Shown: piece after piece, positions 35,329 through 46,243 of the stretch
Layout of the letters: the number at the start of each line of letters is the position of its first letter
Numbering within the stretch: position 1 is the first letter of the stretch
Assembly (NCBI GenBank): GCA_964059195.1
Contig: CAXKWD010000005.1
Location: 154,285,265-154,349,264, forward strand
Direction: 5' to 3'
DNA length: 64,000 nucleotides
Source of the DNA: Ectobius pallidus
Taxonomy: Eukaryota > Arthropoda > Insecta > Blattodea > Ectobiidae
The notes under the pieces: model-generated
The model's database searches: none
What the model was told of the DNA's origin: nothing
Seen by the model: the letters and a program-made list of their open reading frames with translations, nothing else
Made by a program: the position numbers and the translations under genes

Positions 35329-35607
35329 ATGTATTTTTATTCCCACGTGGAACAGCACACAACGAGTGTAACTAAGGGAAACGCAGTCATATTACCTACA
35401 CAACACAATATTCATCTCAATCTCGAAATGAATAAGGAAACTTTTGTAAGGTATTATGCTGAAGAAGCGCTGAGATATTATGCGTGGGTGTGGAACGTAC
35501 GGAAGAAAAGTTACAATTTTATTAAATCAGCCGTCCATTATCATTCTGTCTTCTCATGCAGAAAACATCGAGAAGGAAGCAAAATCTTTCCTGGAGAAGA
35601 AAAATAG
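35329..35607 (+). other. Unrecognised 92-codon open frame
   Basis: Includes LEMNKETFVRYYAEEALRYY and AWVWNVRKKSYNF. The composition is plausible for protein, but no family is recognised and there is no repeat partner in the window. It could be chance or a transposon piece. Confidence 0.25.
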
Positions 35608-35778
35608 ATACGTAAGCTTCCACATCCCTGGCATATTTCATTAGTGACTCGCATGTGCCCATGCGGTTAAAACCACATTACGGAATTTGCAAGTCTAAGA
35701 AAGTAAACATATTTCACAGTGTAACAAAAATTCCCAAAATACGAATTTATAAATTATAAACACAAATATGGTCCCAGG

Positions 35779-36010
35779 ATCGAGCGAGGTGGCCTGGATG
35801 AACTTGGGCTCCCATTCCGGAGGTCCCGGATTCAAACCTCACTGCCGGACAATTTGACTTGGGTTTTTCTTCATGGTTTCTCCAGTCCTAAATCAAATGC
35901 CGAATTGGATATTTACTTACCATGGCTCATCCCTGTAACTTCATCTTGTATCATATTCATTAAAAATTATGTTATTTAAAATTAACATACATCATAAATC
36001 CATCAACAAT
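35779..36010 (+). mobile_element. SINE family B, copy in tandem (first)
   Basis: GAGCGAGGTGGCC (A-box region), GGATTCAAACCTC (B box), then the family body. It is truncated at the 3' end and followed within about 15 bases by a second copy. Confidence 0.8.
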
Positions 36011-36021
36011 ATAAAAAAAAA

Positions 36022-36355
36022 CCGAGCGAGGTGGTCGAGATGGTAACGTCCTGGATTCGCATTCGGGAGGTCCCAGGTTCAAATACCGTGGCCGAGCAAT
36101 TTGTTATGGGTTTTATTGGTTTCCCCCACTGAATGTTGAATTTGATATTTACATACCATGAATCATCCTCACCATTTCATCCTGTATCATATCCATTTAA
36201 ATTAATATCATTTGAAATTCACTCCATAAAATACATTCACAATAGAAAATAATTTGTAATCAATAGTTCCTTGGCCTACCCTACTGTATAGACACAGATC
36301 CCAAACTCTTGATATGGCCTCGTAGCTAAAAGAAATATAAATACACCTGAATTAT
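36022..36355 (+). mobile_element. SINE family B, copy in tandem (second)
   Basis: GAGCGAGGTGGTCGAGATGG and GGTTCAAATACC mark the boxes. The body continues to GATATGGCCTCGTAGCTAAA and an A-rich end at about 36350, beyond the end of the first copy. A TA/CA microsatellite follows. Confidence 0.82.
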
Positions 36356-36410
36356 ATATATATATACACACACACACACATACACATCGGTAAGTTGTAT
36401 ATATAAGTTA

Positions 36411-37028
36411 CTAGCATGTGCCCGCGGCTTCGCCCGCGATAATTATTTCAAAAATTAAAAATTAAGAGCATAATAGTTAAATCATTATATTTATTAACAC
36501 CTAAACCACGTGGGCTACATACCACGATTAGATAGCGTCGCCTGGTAAAAGCGACCTCAAATTCGATTTCCTTGGCCCAGAATACCCCTGTACAGTGAGT
36601 TTCGTCCAAATCTAACAATGTTTGACCATATTTAGGCCTATCCCTCTTCCGTGTAGGTTGAAAATTTCATATGTCTACGGGCCTTGACATTCTAAACAAA
36701 TGAATCGACCAGCGTGGGCTTACAACAATCTAGCGATCGCGATGCTTTTATTACCACGGTATGACAAAAATAGCCAAAGCCAACTGCAATTGATTTGACA
36801 TTGAAATGTATTACTGAAATCTGATGCTTCGACAGCGCTAAAATCACGTTTTCTGCCAGTTTTTCACTCACAACTCGCGAACGAAAGCTAAAATTAAAAA
36901 TCCGGCTTCGATGCACATTCGCCCACCTTTCAGCCCATCTATGTTTAAAATTTCAGATCTCTGCGTTCAGTAGATTTCGCTGGGCATCGTGGACAGACAG
37001 ACAAACACGTCCTTTTATTATTTTAAGA
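36411..37028 (-). mobile_element. Helitron family 2, array copy 1
   Basis: On the minus strand it starts TCTTAAAATAATAAAAGG and ends with the hairpin GCGGGCGAAGCCGCGGGC then ACATGCTAG. It is bordered by A on the plus strand at 36410, i.e. T after CTAG. Its start abuts the 3' end of copy 2. Confidence 0.85.
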
Positions 37029-37272
37029 TAGCATGTGCCCGCGGCTTCGCCCGCGATAATTATTTCAAAAATTAAAAATTAAGAGCATAATAGTTAAATC
37101 ATTAGGCCTATATTAACACCTAAATCATGTGGACTATATATCACGATTAGATAGCCTCACCTGGTAAAAGCGACCTCAGATTCGAGTTCCTTGGCCCAGA
37201 AAACCCCTGTATAGTGAGTTTCGTCCAAATCGAACAACGTTTGACCATATTTAGGCTAATATTGATTATCCC

Positions 37273-37344
<72 letters not shown>

Positions 37345-37730
37345 CCTCTTCGGTGTAGGTTGAAAATTTCATATTATGTTTGCGTGCCTTGACATTAAAA
37401 ACAAATGAATCGACCAGCGTGAGCTACAACATTCAAGAGATCGCGATGCTTTTATGTCGAAGGAATGACAAAAATAGCCAAAGCCTAGTGTAATTGATTT
37501 GTATTACTGAAAACTCATGCTTCGAAATCGCAAAAAATACACGTTTTCTGTCCGTTTTTCACTCATAACTCACGAACGAAAGCGAAAATTAAAATTCCGG
37601 CTTCGAGGTGCACATTCCGACCCTTTAGTCCGCCTATGTATAAAATTTCAGATCTCTGCGTTGAGTAGATTTCGCTGGGCATCGCGGACAGACAGACAGA
37701 CAGACAGACACTTCCTTTTATTAATATAGA
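37029..37730 (-). mobile_element. Helitron family 2, array copy 2 with TAA array
   Basis: Same family, with CTAG reduced to CTA at the joint with copy 1. Contains a TAA microsatellite at 37274-37344 placed between ATTGATTATCC and TCCTCTTCGG, absent from copies 1 and 3. Confidence 0.85.
37274..37344 (+). repeat. TAA microsatellite inside Helitron copy 2
   Basis: More than 20 uninterrupted triplets. The same site in copy 4 carries a shorter TAA array with a LINE upstream of it. Confidence 0.93.
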
Positions 37731-38326
37731 CTAGCATGTGCCCGCGGCTTCGCCCGCGATAATTATTTTAAAAATTAAGAGCATAATAGTTAAATCATTA
37801 TATTTATGAACACCTAAATCACGTGAATTACATACCACGATTAGATAGCGTCGACTGGTAAAAGCGAACTCAGATTCGAATTCCTTGGCCCAGAAAATCC
37901 CTGTATAGTGAGTTTCGTCCAAATCGAACGATGTTTAACCATATTTAGGTCTATGTTGATTATCCCTCTTCCGTGTAGGTTGAAAATTTCATTTGTCTAC
38001 GGGCCTTAACATTTTAAACAAATGAATCGACCAGCGTGGGCTTACAACATTCAAGCGATGGCGATGCTTTTATTACCACGGTATGACAAAAATAGACAAA
38101 GCCAACTGCAATTGATTTGACATTGAAATGTATTACTGAAATCTGATGCTTCGACAGGGCGAATCACGTTTTCTGCCAGTTTTTCACTCATAACTCGCGA
38201 ACGAAAGCTAAAATTAAAAATTCGGCTTCGAGGTGCATTCGCCCACCTTTCAGTCCATCTATCTTTAAAATTTCAGATTTCTGTGTTCAGTAGATTTCGA
38301 TGGGCACCGTAGACAGACAGACAAAC
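37731..38326 (-). mobile_element. Helitron family 2, array copy 3
   Basis: Complete 3' end with CTAG at 37731-37734. Its 5' start is fused to copy 4 through a run of CATGTGCCCG decamers, with TCTATATTAATAAAAGG lost. Confidence 0.82.
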
Positions 38327-38447
38327 AGCATGTGCCCGCATGTGCCCGCATGTGCCCGCATGTGCCCGCGGCTTCCCCCGCGATAATTATTTCAAAAATT
38401 AAAAAACTAAAAATTAAGAGCATAGTTAAATCATTATAATTATTAAC

Positions 38448-39540
38448 ACCTTGAAACCCCCTCCCCCACTTAAGGTCACCTAACAACAATATACAACTCT
38501 TCTTCAGCTGGGCACCATCTTCTTGCTACCAGAGGCTCTGAAAATATGTGACCAGGGAGGAGGAAACAAAGGAAATACGAAGAGCTTGGAAACCTTTTCC
38601 AGCCTCTTCGTCTAGAAAGAAGTACATCTTTACTTCTCGTGGAAGCTAAATTAAACTATATTAAAATAAAGCAGTATTACATACAAAATGAGAACATGTG
38701 TTATACAGTGGAACAAAATGTGTGTATAAGAAATATTAAAAGCTGAAAAGAGACATATGATATGGACTGAAGGCCCCAATTAAATATAAATATATTAATC
38801 GGTGTGAAGCACCATAATAATCCTTGTTTATCCTGAAATAGAAGGTATACAATTTTACATCCAGATCTTAAATAAATTTCCATTAATTTGTATCTTCAAA
38901 TAACATTAATTTCATACGGCTAAATATTTACAAATATAATACCCTTTCAATTAAAATAAAATATATAAGTACTTAAATATCATACAATCATACCTTTTAA
39001 TGCAAGCATCCAATATTCTGCGCAGACACATCCATCCATGCATCTACACATCAGATTACACATGCTGAAGAAACATCTAGGCCTAAAGACAAAACTGGCC
39101 TTTGCTATCCATTTACTAGGCCAGGCTCATTTGCGACATGTGGATATCAAAAACGGGGAACAAAATATATAAATAAAAGACAATTAAATTTGGAAAACAA
39201 TACATGTTCAGGAACGTGGAAGAAAAGGGGATACTGCATGAAAGAAAAATACAAAAGACCCAACCTCTACAACTAATATCCGAGCATGCTATAAATTTAA
39301 CCGTCTTGCATAATTACTCTACATAATGATGGTGGCCAAACAAATCATCTGCTAATATCTGACACATCTTCATACTAAATGCTCTATCTTAAACTTCATT
39401 AACATCTACAACGCCACCATCAAATCACAAAATGCAAAAGACACAAAACGCATGCTTGGGCAAACCTAAAATGACATAATTACATAACCATGCAGTTCCC
39501 GCACTTATATACTAACATATTTCATTCTATACAACTTCCA
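38448..39540. other. Unrelated DNA inside Helitron copy 4
   Basis: No frame over 60 codons that looks real. Moderately AT-rich. It would lie downstream of the promoter-like block on the minus strand. Confidence 0.4.
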
Positions 39541-39545
39541 CGTAC

Positions 39546-39755
39546 CTGAAACATGATCCAAGAGAAGAAACGAAGCCAAAATGGCGCCTAAATATTGGCG
39601 CTTAAAATCATAACAGAACTACATACTGTTCCCCGGACTACGTAGATGCAAATGAGGGCGTGGGAAATGTCCCATGCCCTTTTATAGACAAATCTTTGTG
39701 ACGTCATCACGCATTCTGCAGACACGGCCATCATGAATAATTAGCCAATCGTATT
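39546..39755 (-). promoter_or_regulatory. Promoter-like block with possible first exon
   Basis: Read on the minus strand: GATTGGCTAAT (inverted CCAAT) at about 39750-39740, a perfect CRE TGACGTCA at 39706-39699, TATAAAAG at 39686-39679, an initiator-like CCTCATTTG near 39655, then about 110 bases ending TTTCAG followed by GTACGTGG, a strong splice donor at 39545. Order and spacing fit a pol II promoter with a short 5' exon, possibly non-coding. No downstream exon was recognised. All elements are short and could coincide by chance. Confidence 0.4.
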
Positions 39756-40560
39756 TACTTTTACACCATCAATAAAACAATATAGATACGAAATGCTGTC
39801 TTCCAATAATACAGATTAACACATTCAAGCTAGACAGTCATCGGCCGAGCGAGCCCAACACTGGAATGCGTCGGAAGCAAGCCATGATGCCAGACGGCAT
39901 ATAAAATGACAGTGTTGCCAAGGACGAGAGGAGAGAGGGCAATGACACATCAGCTGCTCATACAGGCAGACTTTTAAATACTCTTACTTTCTCTCTAGCT
40001 CACATCACAGACAAAACAATAGAAACTGTAGCAATTAAATTAACCTATAAAATATGAATTGCTACAATCTCTAGCCCCCAAAGAGGAATATATGCTCTGC
40101 ATTTATTCCACCCAAAACCAGAATTGCAGCAATAAAATATCCTGTGAAAATAGAACTGCCACAATCTCTAGCCCCCAACAAGGAATATATGGTCTACATA
40201 TATATGGTCTACATATATTCCACACTAAAGTCAGACTGAGTCACTGAAAATTAGTGTCCGAAAACTGACGAAGCATACTCCAAGAATCGGCCTGACCACT
40301 ATAGAGCACCAAAAAACTGAGAAGCACAATACCTTCATGCAAGTGTCCCCTTTACTTGCATAATAAACTTCAAGATTCGCTTGGTAGTGTCCAGACTACG
40401 TGCTCACTGACCCCTACTGATGCCTTCAAGGAGACGAGACGCAGGACCCGTTGCATCTACTAGCCTCCACCAACAGACAGGTCAGCTGGCCAGAGTCCAG
40501 ATTCATGGTAGTAGCCCACAGCTTAAGGCACCTCAGTGAAACAGGATCTGCTTCAGCGGA
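39756..40560. other. Unrelated DNA with a short tandem duplication
   Basis: Within it, 40065-40225 holds two copies of a roughly 95-bp unit sharing ACAATCTCTAGCCCCCAA and GGAATATATG. No gene is recognised. Confidence 0.45.
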
Positions 40561-40829
40561 CAGGCCTTCCTGTGAAAATAAGCTTAGCGGCAGATAATTG
40601 AATTCACAGAAACAACAACATGAGAAAACCCTTTTCCTAACTTTCTACTAAGGAAATCTAAATTAAGTTTGAAATATGCTGCCAGAAAAAATTACAGTAA
40701 TGATGTGTGTACTAAATTAAATAAGGTTGACTGTTTTCAAAGAATTAAGAATTTTCCTAACCTTATACTCATTCACTCACAACTCCACACAAAATATCAT
40801 ACAGCAAATTACATTATAAGTTATTCTGA

Positions 40830-41000
40830 TCAACATAACCTATAAATAAATAATTCAATTTTTTAAAATAAAATGCACTAGTATTATTCTACCAATTATA
40901 CTACTTTTACACAACTTACATAACCTATAAATAATTCAAATTTACACTGGTTACATAATCAATAAATAATTCAATTTACACTGGGTTTGTTTCCAAAAAA
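40830..41000 (+). repeat. Short AT-rich tandem repeat
   Basis: Three units sharing ACATAACCTATAAATAA and AATTCAATTTACACTGG with variable spacing. Confidence 0.55.
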
Positions 41001-41039
41001 AAAAAGTCAAATTCTAGGTTATAATTTCAGGTTCATATT

Positions 41040-42189
41040 TTACCTGATCTCTATATACAAATCACATCTGGAGTTTCATTGGCCCAAAAGATGCAGAAAG
41101 AAGCCCCCATAAGCCTCCTTCTACTAGAGTACTGCACGGCTTACTCTTGCTGAAAATCTTATCAAATACTATGGCCAAAGAACAAAAGACATTATCAAGG
41201 CTGTGGAGAAAGACAAAATAAAGATGATCATTTAATCAAGTGTCCCTGCAGGAGAAAGAAAGATCCTGGGGAGAAAAGACCCTCCACGGAAAATACTACA
41301 GTAATCTAAACCAACAGAGTATAGACAAGAACGCATCATGCATGTGGTTACAAAGTGGACGCCTGTTTGGAGAAACAGAGGGATTTGCAGTTGCCATACA
41401 AGACCAGATAATAGCTACAAATAATTACAAAAAATATATCATCAAAGATACAAGCGTACTCTCTGACAAATGCAGACGATGCTCCATTCATCTCGAGACC
41501 ATTGATCATATCACTGCAGGCTGCTCAGTACTTGCCTCCGTAGAATACACGAGACGGCACAATCAGGTCGCAGGAATAATACACCAGGCACTAGCCCACA
41601 AAAACCAATTAATTCAGGAACGTATCCCTTACTACAAGTACCATCCTGTACGCCTATTGGAGAACGAGTCATGTAAGCTTTACTGGGACACTGGTGTGGT
41701 GACAGACAAAACAATCAACCATAACAGACCAGATATTATACTGGTCAACAAGAAAACAGGGACAACGTTTCTTGTAGACATTGCAGTACCTAACGACATC
41801 TACATCGACAGGAAGCACCATGAAAAGATCTGCAAGTATAAAGAGCTCGCAGAGGAGGTCAAGAGGATCTGGAAGGCTAAGCTAGTACGAATAGTCCCTG
41901 TGATCCTGTCGGTTAATGGTCTCGTCCCCTACACACTTCACAGGAGTCTGCAAGAACTGGGTCTTCCACCGAACACCTACAAAAGCATGCAGCATTCTGT
42001 CATCCTATCTACATGCAACATTGTGCGATCATTCCTGTCGCAAGAATGAAGACATTAATTGAACTCTTGTATTACAATTATATGTAAATGTTTTATATTA
42101 TTGTGAGGCACTTGGTGCATCCCGTGCCCTGTTACTACCCATATGTGATGTGGAGAAATGTAATAAATAATAATAATAATAATAATAAT
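41040..42189 (+). mobile_element. REL-endonuclease LINE, 3' part, ending in TAA array
   Basis: Codes for a zinc-knuckle and restriction-like endonuclease tail (see 41240-42049), followed by about 110 bases of 3' sequence and a TAA microsatellite at 42160-42189. LINEs of the R2/R4/Dong group carry this endonuclease, and Dong is known to insert in TAA repeats. The equivalent TAA array in Helitron copy 2 suggests the target was already there. Confidence 0.7.
41240..42049 (+). pseudogene. LINE C-terminus: zinc knuckle and REL endonuclease
   Basis: A 269-codon open frame, the longest in the window. Residues about 77-94 are CRRCSIHLETIDHITAGC, a CX2CX8HX4C zinc knuckle. Residues about 164-210 are RPDIILVNKKTGTTFLVDIA, then KICKYKELAEEVKR: the RPD-X(13)-D and downstream K/Y pattern of the PD-(D/E)XK endonuclease of R2-like retrotransposons, which nicks the target to prime reverse transcription. 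The frame ends normally at 42049. The reverse transcriptase upstream is missing, so this is the remains of a 5'-truncated copy, though this domain itself has no stop. Confidence 0.82.
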
Positions 42190-42599
42190 CCTCTATCCTC
42201 TTCGGTGTAGGTTGAAAATTTCACATTATGTTTGCGTGCCTTGACATTAAAAACAAATGAATCGACCAGCGTGAGCTACTACATTCAAGAGATCGCGATG
42301 CTTTTATGTCGAAGGTTTGACAAAAATAGCCAAAGCCTAGTGTAATTGATTTGTATTACTGAAAACTCATGCTTCGAAAACGAAATAAATACACGTTTTC
42401 TGCCCGTTTTTCACTCATAACTCACGAACTAAAGCGAAAATTAAAATTCCGGCTTCGAGGTGCACATTCCGATCCTTCAGTCCGCCTATGTATAAAATTT
42501 CAGATCTCTGCGTTGAGTAGATTTCGCTGGGCATCGCGGACAGACAGACGGAGGACAGACACTTCCTTTTATTAATATATAGATATACACATCGGTAAG

Positions 42600-43258
42600 T
42601 TGCATGGCTTAGTGGTATGCCCACAGAACCTGATCTGGTATAACATCGATGTTCAAAGGAATATAAATAAAGATGAATTAGGGAGAAAAAACCTGTTATT
42701 ATTTTTAATCAGTTCTCTTTTTTCTTCTTTATCACTCACTCTCTCTCTCTCCTCCCTCTTTCCGAGATTGTCCTTGTCATTCTCTGCGAATCTATGAAGT
42801 ATAGGGATTATTTTTTTCATATACCCATATAATTTAAAGTAAAACTGAACAGTATAGAGATTAACAGAGCCGTAAGGGATTTTTATTTGGAATAGCATTC
42901 AAATGATTGCATGTATATTAAGAGTGTAATTTAAATAGTAATAAATCAGTTTTTTATTAATGTTACAATAGTTGCGGCCATGTTATTTCCATCAACCCTC
43001 ATTCAATATCAACTGATTTTCATATTAATGGAACAACAAAGTAAATAGAATATTTCCATATATGGGATTACACAGCAGTGATCTCATCTGACGTAACAGT
43101 TTTCATTACGATATTAAAATGAATATTGGATTTTGTTACAGTGATAATAGAAATGAGTTATTTTTTGTAAATATCGTTACATCGTTTTTATTTAACATTT
43201 TATTTGTATTTACCCTTTTTCGATTTGACAGCGGAGTAATTGAAAGAATCATATTTTT
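42600..43258. other. Spacer with CT-rich run
   Basis: A CTCT-rich stretch lies near 42730-42770. Frames on both strands across it are low complexity. Nothing else is seen. Confidence 0.45.
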
Positions 43259-43261
43259 CTA

Positions 43262-43647
43262 CTGTGAGTCTTGTGCAAGAGTTGGCCAATCATGCGGGTT
43301 TCTGCCTCGCGGTGGCCCCTACTCTAACTCCCGAGCGATTGGGTGTAATGGGTGAAATATCTATGCAAATAAAGCCGCGAACGGTGTAATCGTTCAGGTT
43401 CTCACGATTACAGTTGGAATTACAATGAAAATAACCACGTACTTCATCAAAAGAGATGTTGGAAATGTCCTCCACTAGTATCCACACAACATTGGCATCT
43501 TTTCAGGAAGTTTTCTTTCATGCACATAAGTTCAGCTTCCGAGATAATTTCTCTTGTGATATTGTCTTTAAGTACTTCTAACAGTATGTGACTATTATTT
43601 ATGGGGAAACTTGAAAAATAAAGAGTATAGGTCAATTTCCCATACAT
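43262..43647 (-). pseudogene. DUF4817-type transposon, C-terminal end
   Basis: Same sequence as one arm of the element at 16133-16947: terminus CTGTGAGTC(TTG)TGCAAGAG after TA, and a minus-strand frame with SEAELMCMKENFLKRCQCCV then GGHFQHLF, the usual end of these transposases (NGGHFEHLL). No second terminus was found, so it is a single-ended relic. Confidence 0.65.
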
Positions 43648-43669
43648 TAGAATAACTTAAAAGACCCAA

Positions 43670-43850
43670 AGCCATTAATGGTGGTTTCCATGACCGGAAC
43701 CGCTACTTCTCTATCAAGTAGTTTCTCAATTTGAATCACGAGGCTGAGTACACCCCTACCAGACCTCCCTACGTCAGAAAACTCCGAGGAGGTACCGGGG
43801 ATCGAACCCGGGCCGATGGATCTGTAGTCAAAACTCTTTTACTAACACTA
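43670..43850 (-). mobile_element. tRNA-derived SINE, family D
   Basis: On the minus strand it carries the B box GGTTCGATCCCCGG in GCCCGGGTTCGATCCCCGGT and then a body whose distal part (GAGGCTGAGTACACCCC on the plus strand) is the reverse complement of 61785-61855. The head is diverged and the tail truncated. Confidence 0.65.
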
Positions 43851-44119
43851 AATAATGAATACTGAAAACAAGATGTTCTGATGATGGATGAGTGGAGCCG
43901 AAAGGCTTACGCACAAATAGACATCGTAAGGTGAGAAAAAAGGTTCTACTGATAGTAATTATTTCTTCTGACATGAATTTTTTTCAAGGATTTCAGGAAA
44001 GGAACAGCCTAAAATTCAAGCGGCAGTTTTAATGTACAGAAGAAAGTGTGTGGAATAATTGGAAGGGACCGAGAGACGAATGACGAAGGATTTAACGAAA
44101 AATGCCTACTTAAAAGGAA

Positions 44120-44300
44120 AGATAATGATATGGTATGGATATTTTTATTGAGGCAGGGAATATATGGATTAACAAAGTTAACGAGTGGTACCCAATAGGC
44201 AGAAAAAAAAGAGGAAGACCAAGAAGACCATGGAGGGGAGAAGTAGACTCAATGGAGAGAAAAGGACAAGAAGGAGGTGAATGGGAGGAAACTCAGCTGT
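44120..44300 (+). pseudogene. LINE C-terminal relic (GRKKRGRPRR block)
   Basis: The forward frame INKVNEWYPIGRKKRGRPRR then PWRGEVDSM and EGGEWEE resembles the xVLxWxPxGxRxRGRPxxxW block at the C-terminus of many non-LTR retrotransposons. It is bounded by stops. It may belong to the same family as the relics at 358 and 6332, whose block reappears at 44890. Confidence 0.6.
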
Positions 44301-44889
44301 AAAAGTGTAGACTCCTTTACAAACTGAAAATATTATGGTTAGTATTGCTGTCTACGTTTGTTGTGGTCAGAGAATGCTGTTAAAGAATGAAACCAACAGA
44401 TTGCATCAAAATCCAAAAATCTACATGTTACACCCTCGACAGCTCTACAGTTAAGCAAAAATTGTTACCGATTTATGGTTTGGTTTCCTGGCACATCTCG
44501 TATTGTTCTATTATATGGCTTACTGCTTTAACATGTAAATCGAATTTGTTCCTTTCTGCAGAATTTAAATAGCCTGGTGTGACTAACTGAAGAGGTAGAT
44601 ACAGTAATAGATATTTGCGACGAGAGTTGAATATGAGTAAAGCCAATATGTATCAATTCCAACCTGCATCACTGATAGCTTTGTTAATTGAGTTTCGATT
44701 TCATACAATTGGAATTTAATCTCCTGTGCCAATATTGATTTTAAATTAAGTAAAACTATTTCGTTACAAATGAATTCCAACGAAGTCTCTTGATTTGATT
44801 CCACAGACGAACGAAACGCTTCAAGTGCTACTTATACGAGATATAAAAACAATAGTCTATATTTATGTACTTATTCTGGTGGGACATCA

Positions 44890-45420
44890 GGGTTCCATAA
44901 AATAGATAATATTCCTTTAACTTGCTTAGGAATAGTCTATTGTAGCGTTTCTCAACCTATGGTCCGCTGGCCACTGGTGGTCCGCGAAGATGGTGCAGAT
45001 GGTTTGCAGACATAATTAAAAAATATTATAAAGCAACTGGAAAGTAAAGAAGTAAAATGTTTTCACATATTTTGTTATAATGACATAATATAATTAATAC
45101 CCCACATATTAAGAATATAGGCCTTCTTTTAAAAATGGGATGTAAAATTAGGGGCCCGTAAAATATTTTAGACATTTTAGAGGTCCTCAGGTTCAAAAAG
45201 GTTGAGAAACGCTGGTCTATTGCCATGACATTATACACTCTATTTCTTTGTCTCTCCTCTTTCTTCACTTTGATATTTTTTGAAACGGCACCCGAGCACG
45301 AGCAGTCTTGCTCATTCGGGTGTATTACTAAATTTAATACTTCTTGTGAAGATATAGCCTATAACTTATTTCTTTTCCTCCTTTTAAATAGTAGTTGTAG
45401 TTTAATTAATTAATTTCATT
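44890..45420 (+). pseudogene. LINE-like 3' relic split by a hAT MITE
   Basis: FHKIDNIPLTCLGIVY, matching the relics at 358 and 6332, precedes 44942. After the 272-bp MITE the sequence resumes with TGCCATGACATTATACAC and a CACCCGAGCACGAGCAGTC hairpin region that resembles the 3' end at 29806-30293. Confidence 0.5.
44943..45214. mobile_element. hAT MITE with perfect 8-bp target duplication
   Basis: Termini (C/T)AGCGTTTCTCAACCT in inverted orientation. Flanked by GTCTATTG at 44935-44942 and 45215-45222. CAGxGxTTCTCAA-type ends and 8-bp duplications are characteristic of hAT elements. Removing it restores the LINE-like relic (IVYCH in the other copies). Confidence 0.9.
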
Positions 45421-45440
45421 TTCCAGTGGCATAAATATAT

Positions 45441-45629
45441 TTGTTAGAAGTATATAAATCTCCGCCTATATACCACTCAAGAATAAATAACAGAAGAAGC
45501 AAAGCAAGGAAAACCAAGGAAATGCAAATGAAGGAGTACACGCTTAAATGATAAAAAAATTTCTGCTTTGCTTCTTCTGTTATTTATTCTTGAGTGGTAT
45601 ATAGGCGGAGATTTATATACTTCTAACAA
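45441..45629. repeat. Perfect 66-bp inverted repeat
   Basis: Arms 45441-45506 and 45564-45629 are exact reverse complements, running TTGTTAGAAGTATATAAATC to AGAAGAAGCAAAGCA, with a 57-base loop. No mismatch was found by eye. GTAGTTGTAGTT occurs just outside on both sides (about 45393 and 45630). Confidence 0.92.
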
Positions 45630-45639
45630 GTAGTTGTAG

Positions 45640-46235
45640 TTACTTTTGAAATTTGAAAATTGTTTTATTTTACTTGTATAAATATGTATATGTATTTGCA
45701 TTTGTATTTGCAATTCTATGAAATAATGTAATAATAATAAATAACAAATAAATAAATATAAATATAAATATAATATAAATATAAATATTGTGTAAGTAAG
45801 TAAATAAGTAAGTATAGTTACAGGTAAATCCTCTTCACCTTATAGAATTGGATCATGTTAAATGTATCTGCGTGATAGTGACAAGTCTTTAGAATAATGA
45901 TACCTGAATCAATGCTAAATCTCGTGGAAAAAAGATGCCGAGGTTGCGGGGAACAAACATTTGTTGAACATCGATCTGTAGCGACTCCATCTATCAATTG
46001 CGAGTGCTCTTCATCACGTCACACAGGGCGGGGGCATCTCTCCGTGCCAACTGGGTAGCTACCAAATTAATTCCCTAACCATCTCATTAACACTGCACAC
46101 TCTATAAATCAGGCACATGTCTGCTACTTAAGCAGTCCATTCCTATGATTAACATCACTTAACAGTATGATATCGTCTTTCAGATAATGACTCCCAGAGA
46201 AATTATCCAAAAATAATATCTCAAAAGTAAGTTAA
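45640..46235. other. Spacer, nothing recognised
   Basis: AT-rich with ATAAATA-type runs at 45735-45790, then less AT-rich unique sequence around 45940-46080 without a recognisable frame. Confidence 0.45.
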
Positions 46236-46243
46236 TTAATAAG

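Larger units (their letters stand above)
38327..42583 (-). mobile_element. Helitron family 2, array copy 4, with 3.7-kb interruption
   Basis: The 3' part is 38327-38447 and the 5' part 42190-42583 (minus-strand start TCTATATATTAATAAAAGG). Between them lie about 2.6 kb of unrelated DNA with a promoter-like block and a REL-endonuclease LINE relic. About 160 bases of Helitron sequence are missing at the left junction. Whether the unrelated DNA was captured by the Helitron or inserted later is open. Confidence 0.7.

Noticed and set aside
37517..37729. Frames with FSLITHERKRKLKF repeated at 26839, 36692, 37517, 42369 and 52222 as a conserved peptide family
   Set aside because: All fall in Helitron family 2 copies. 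The resemblance reflects copies of one element, with frames opened and closed by point changes and on either strand.
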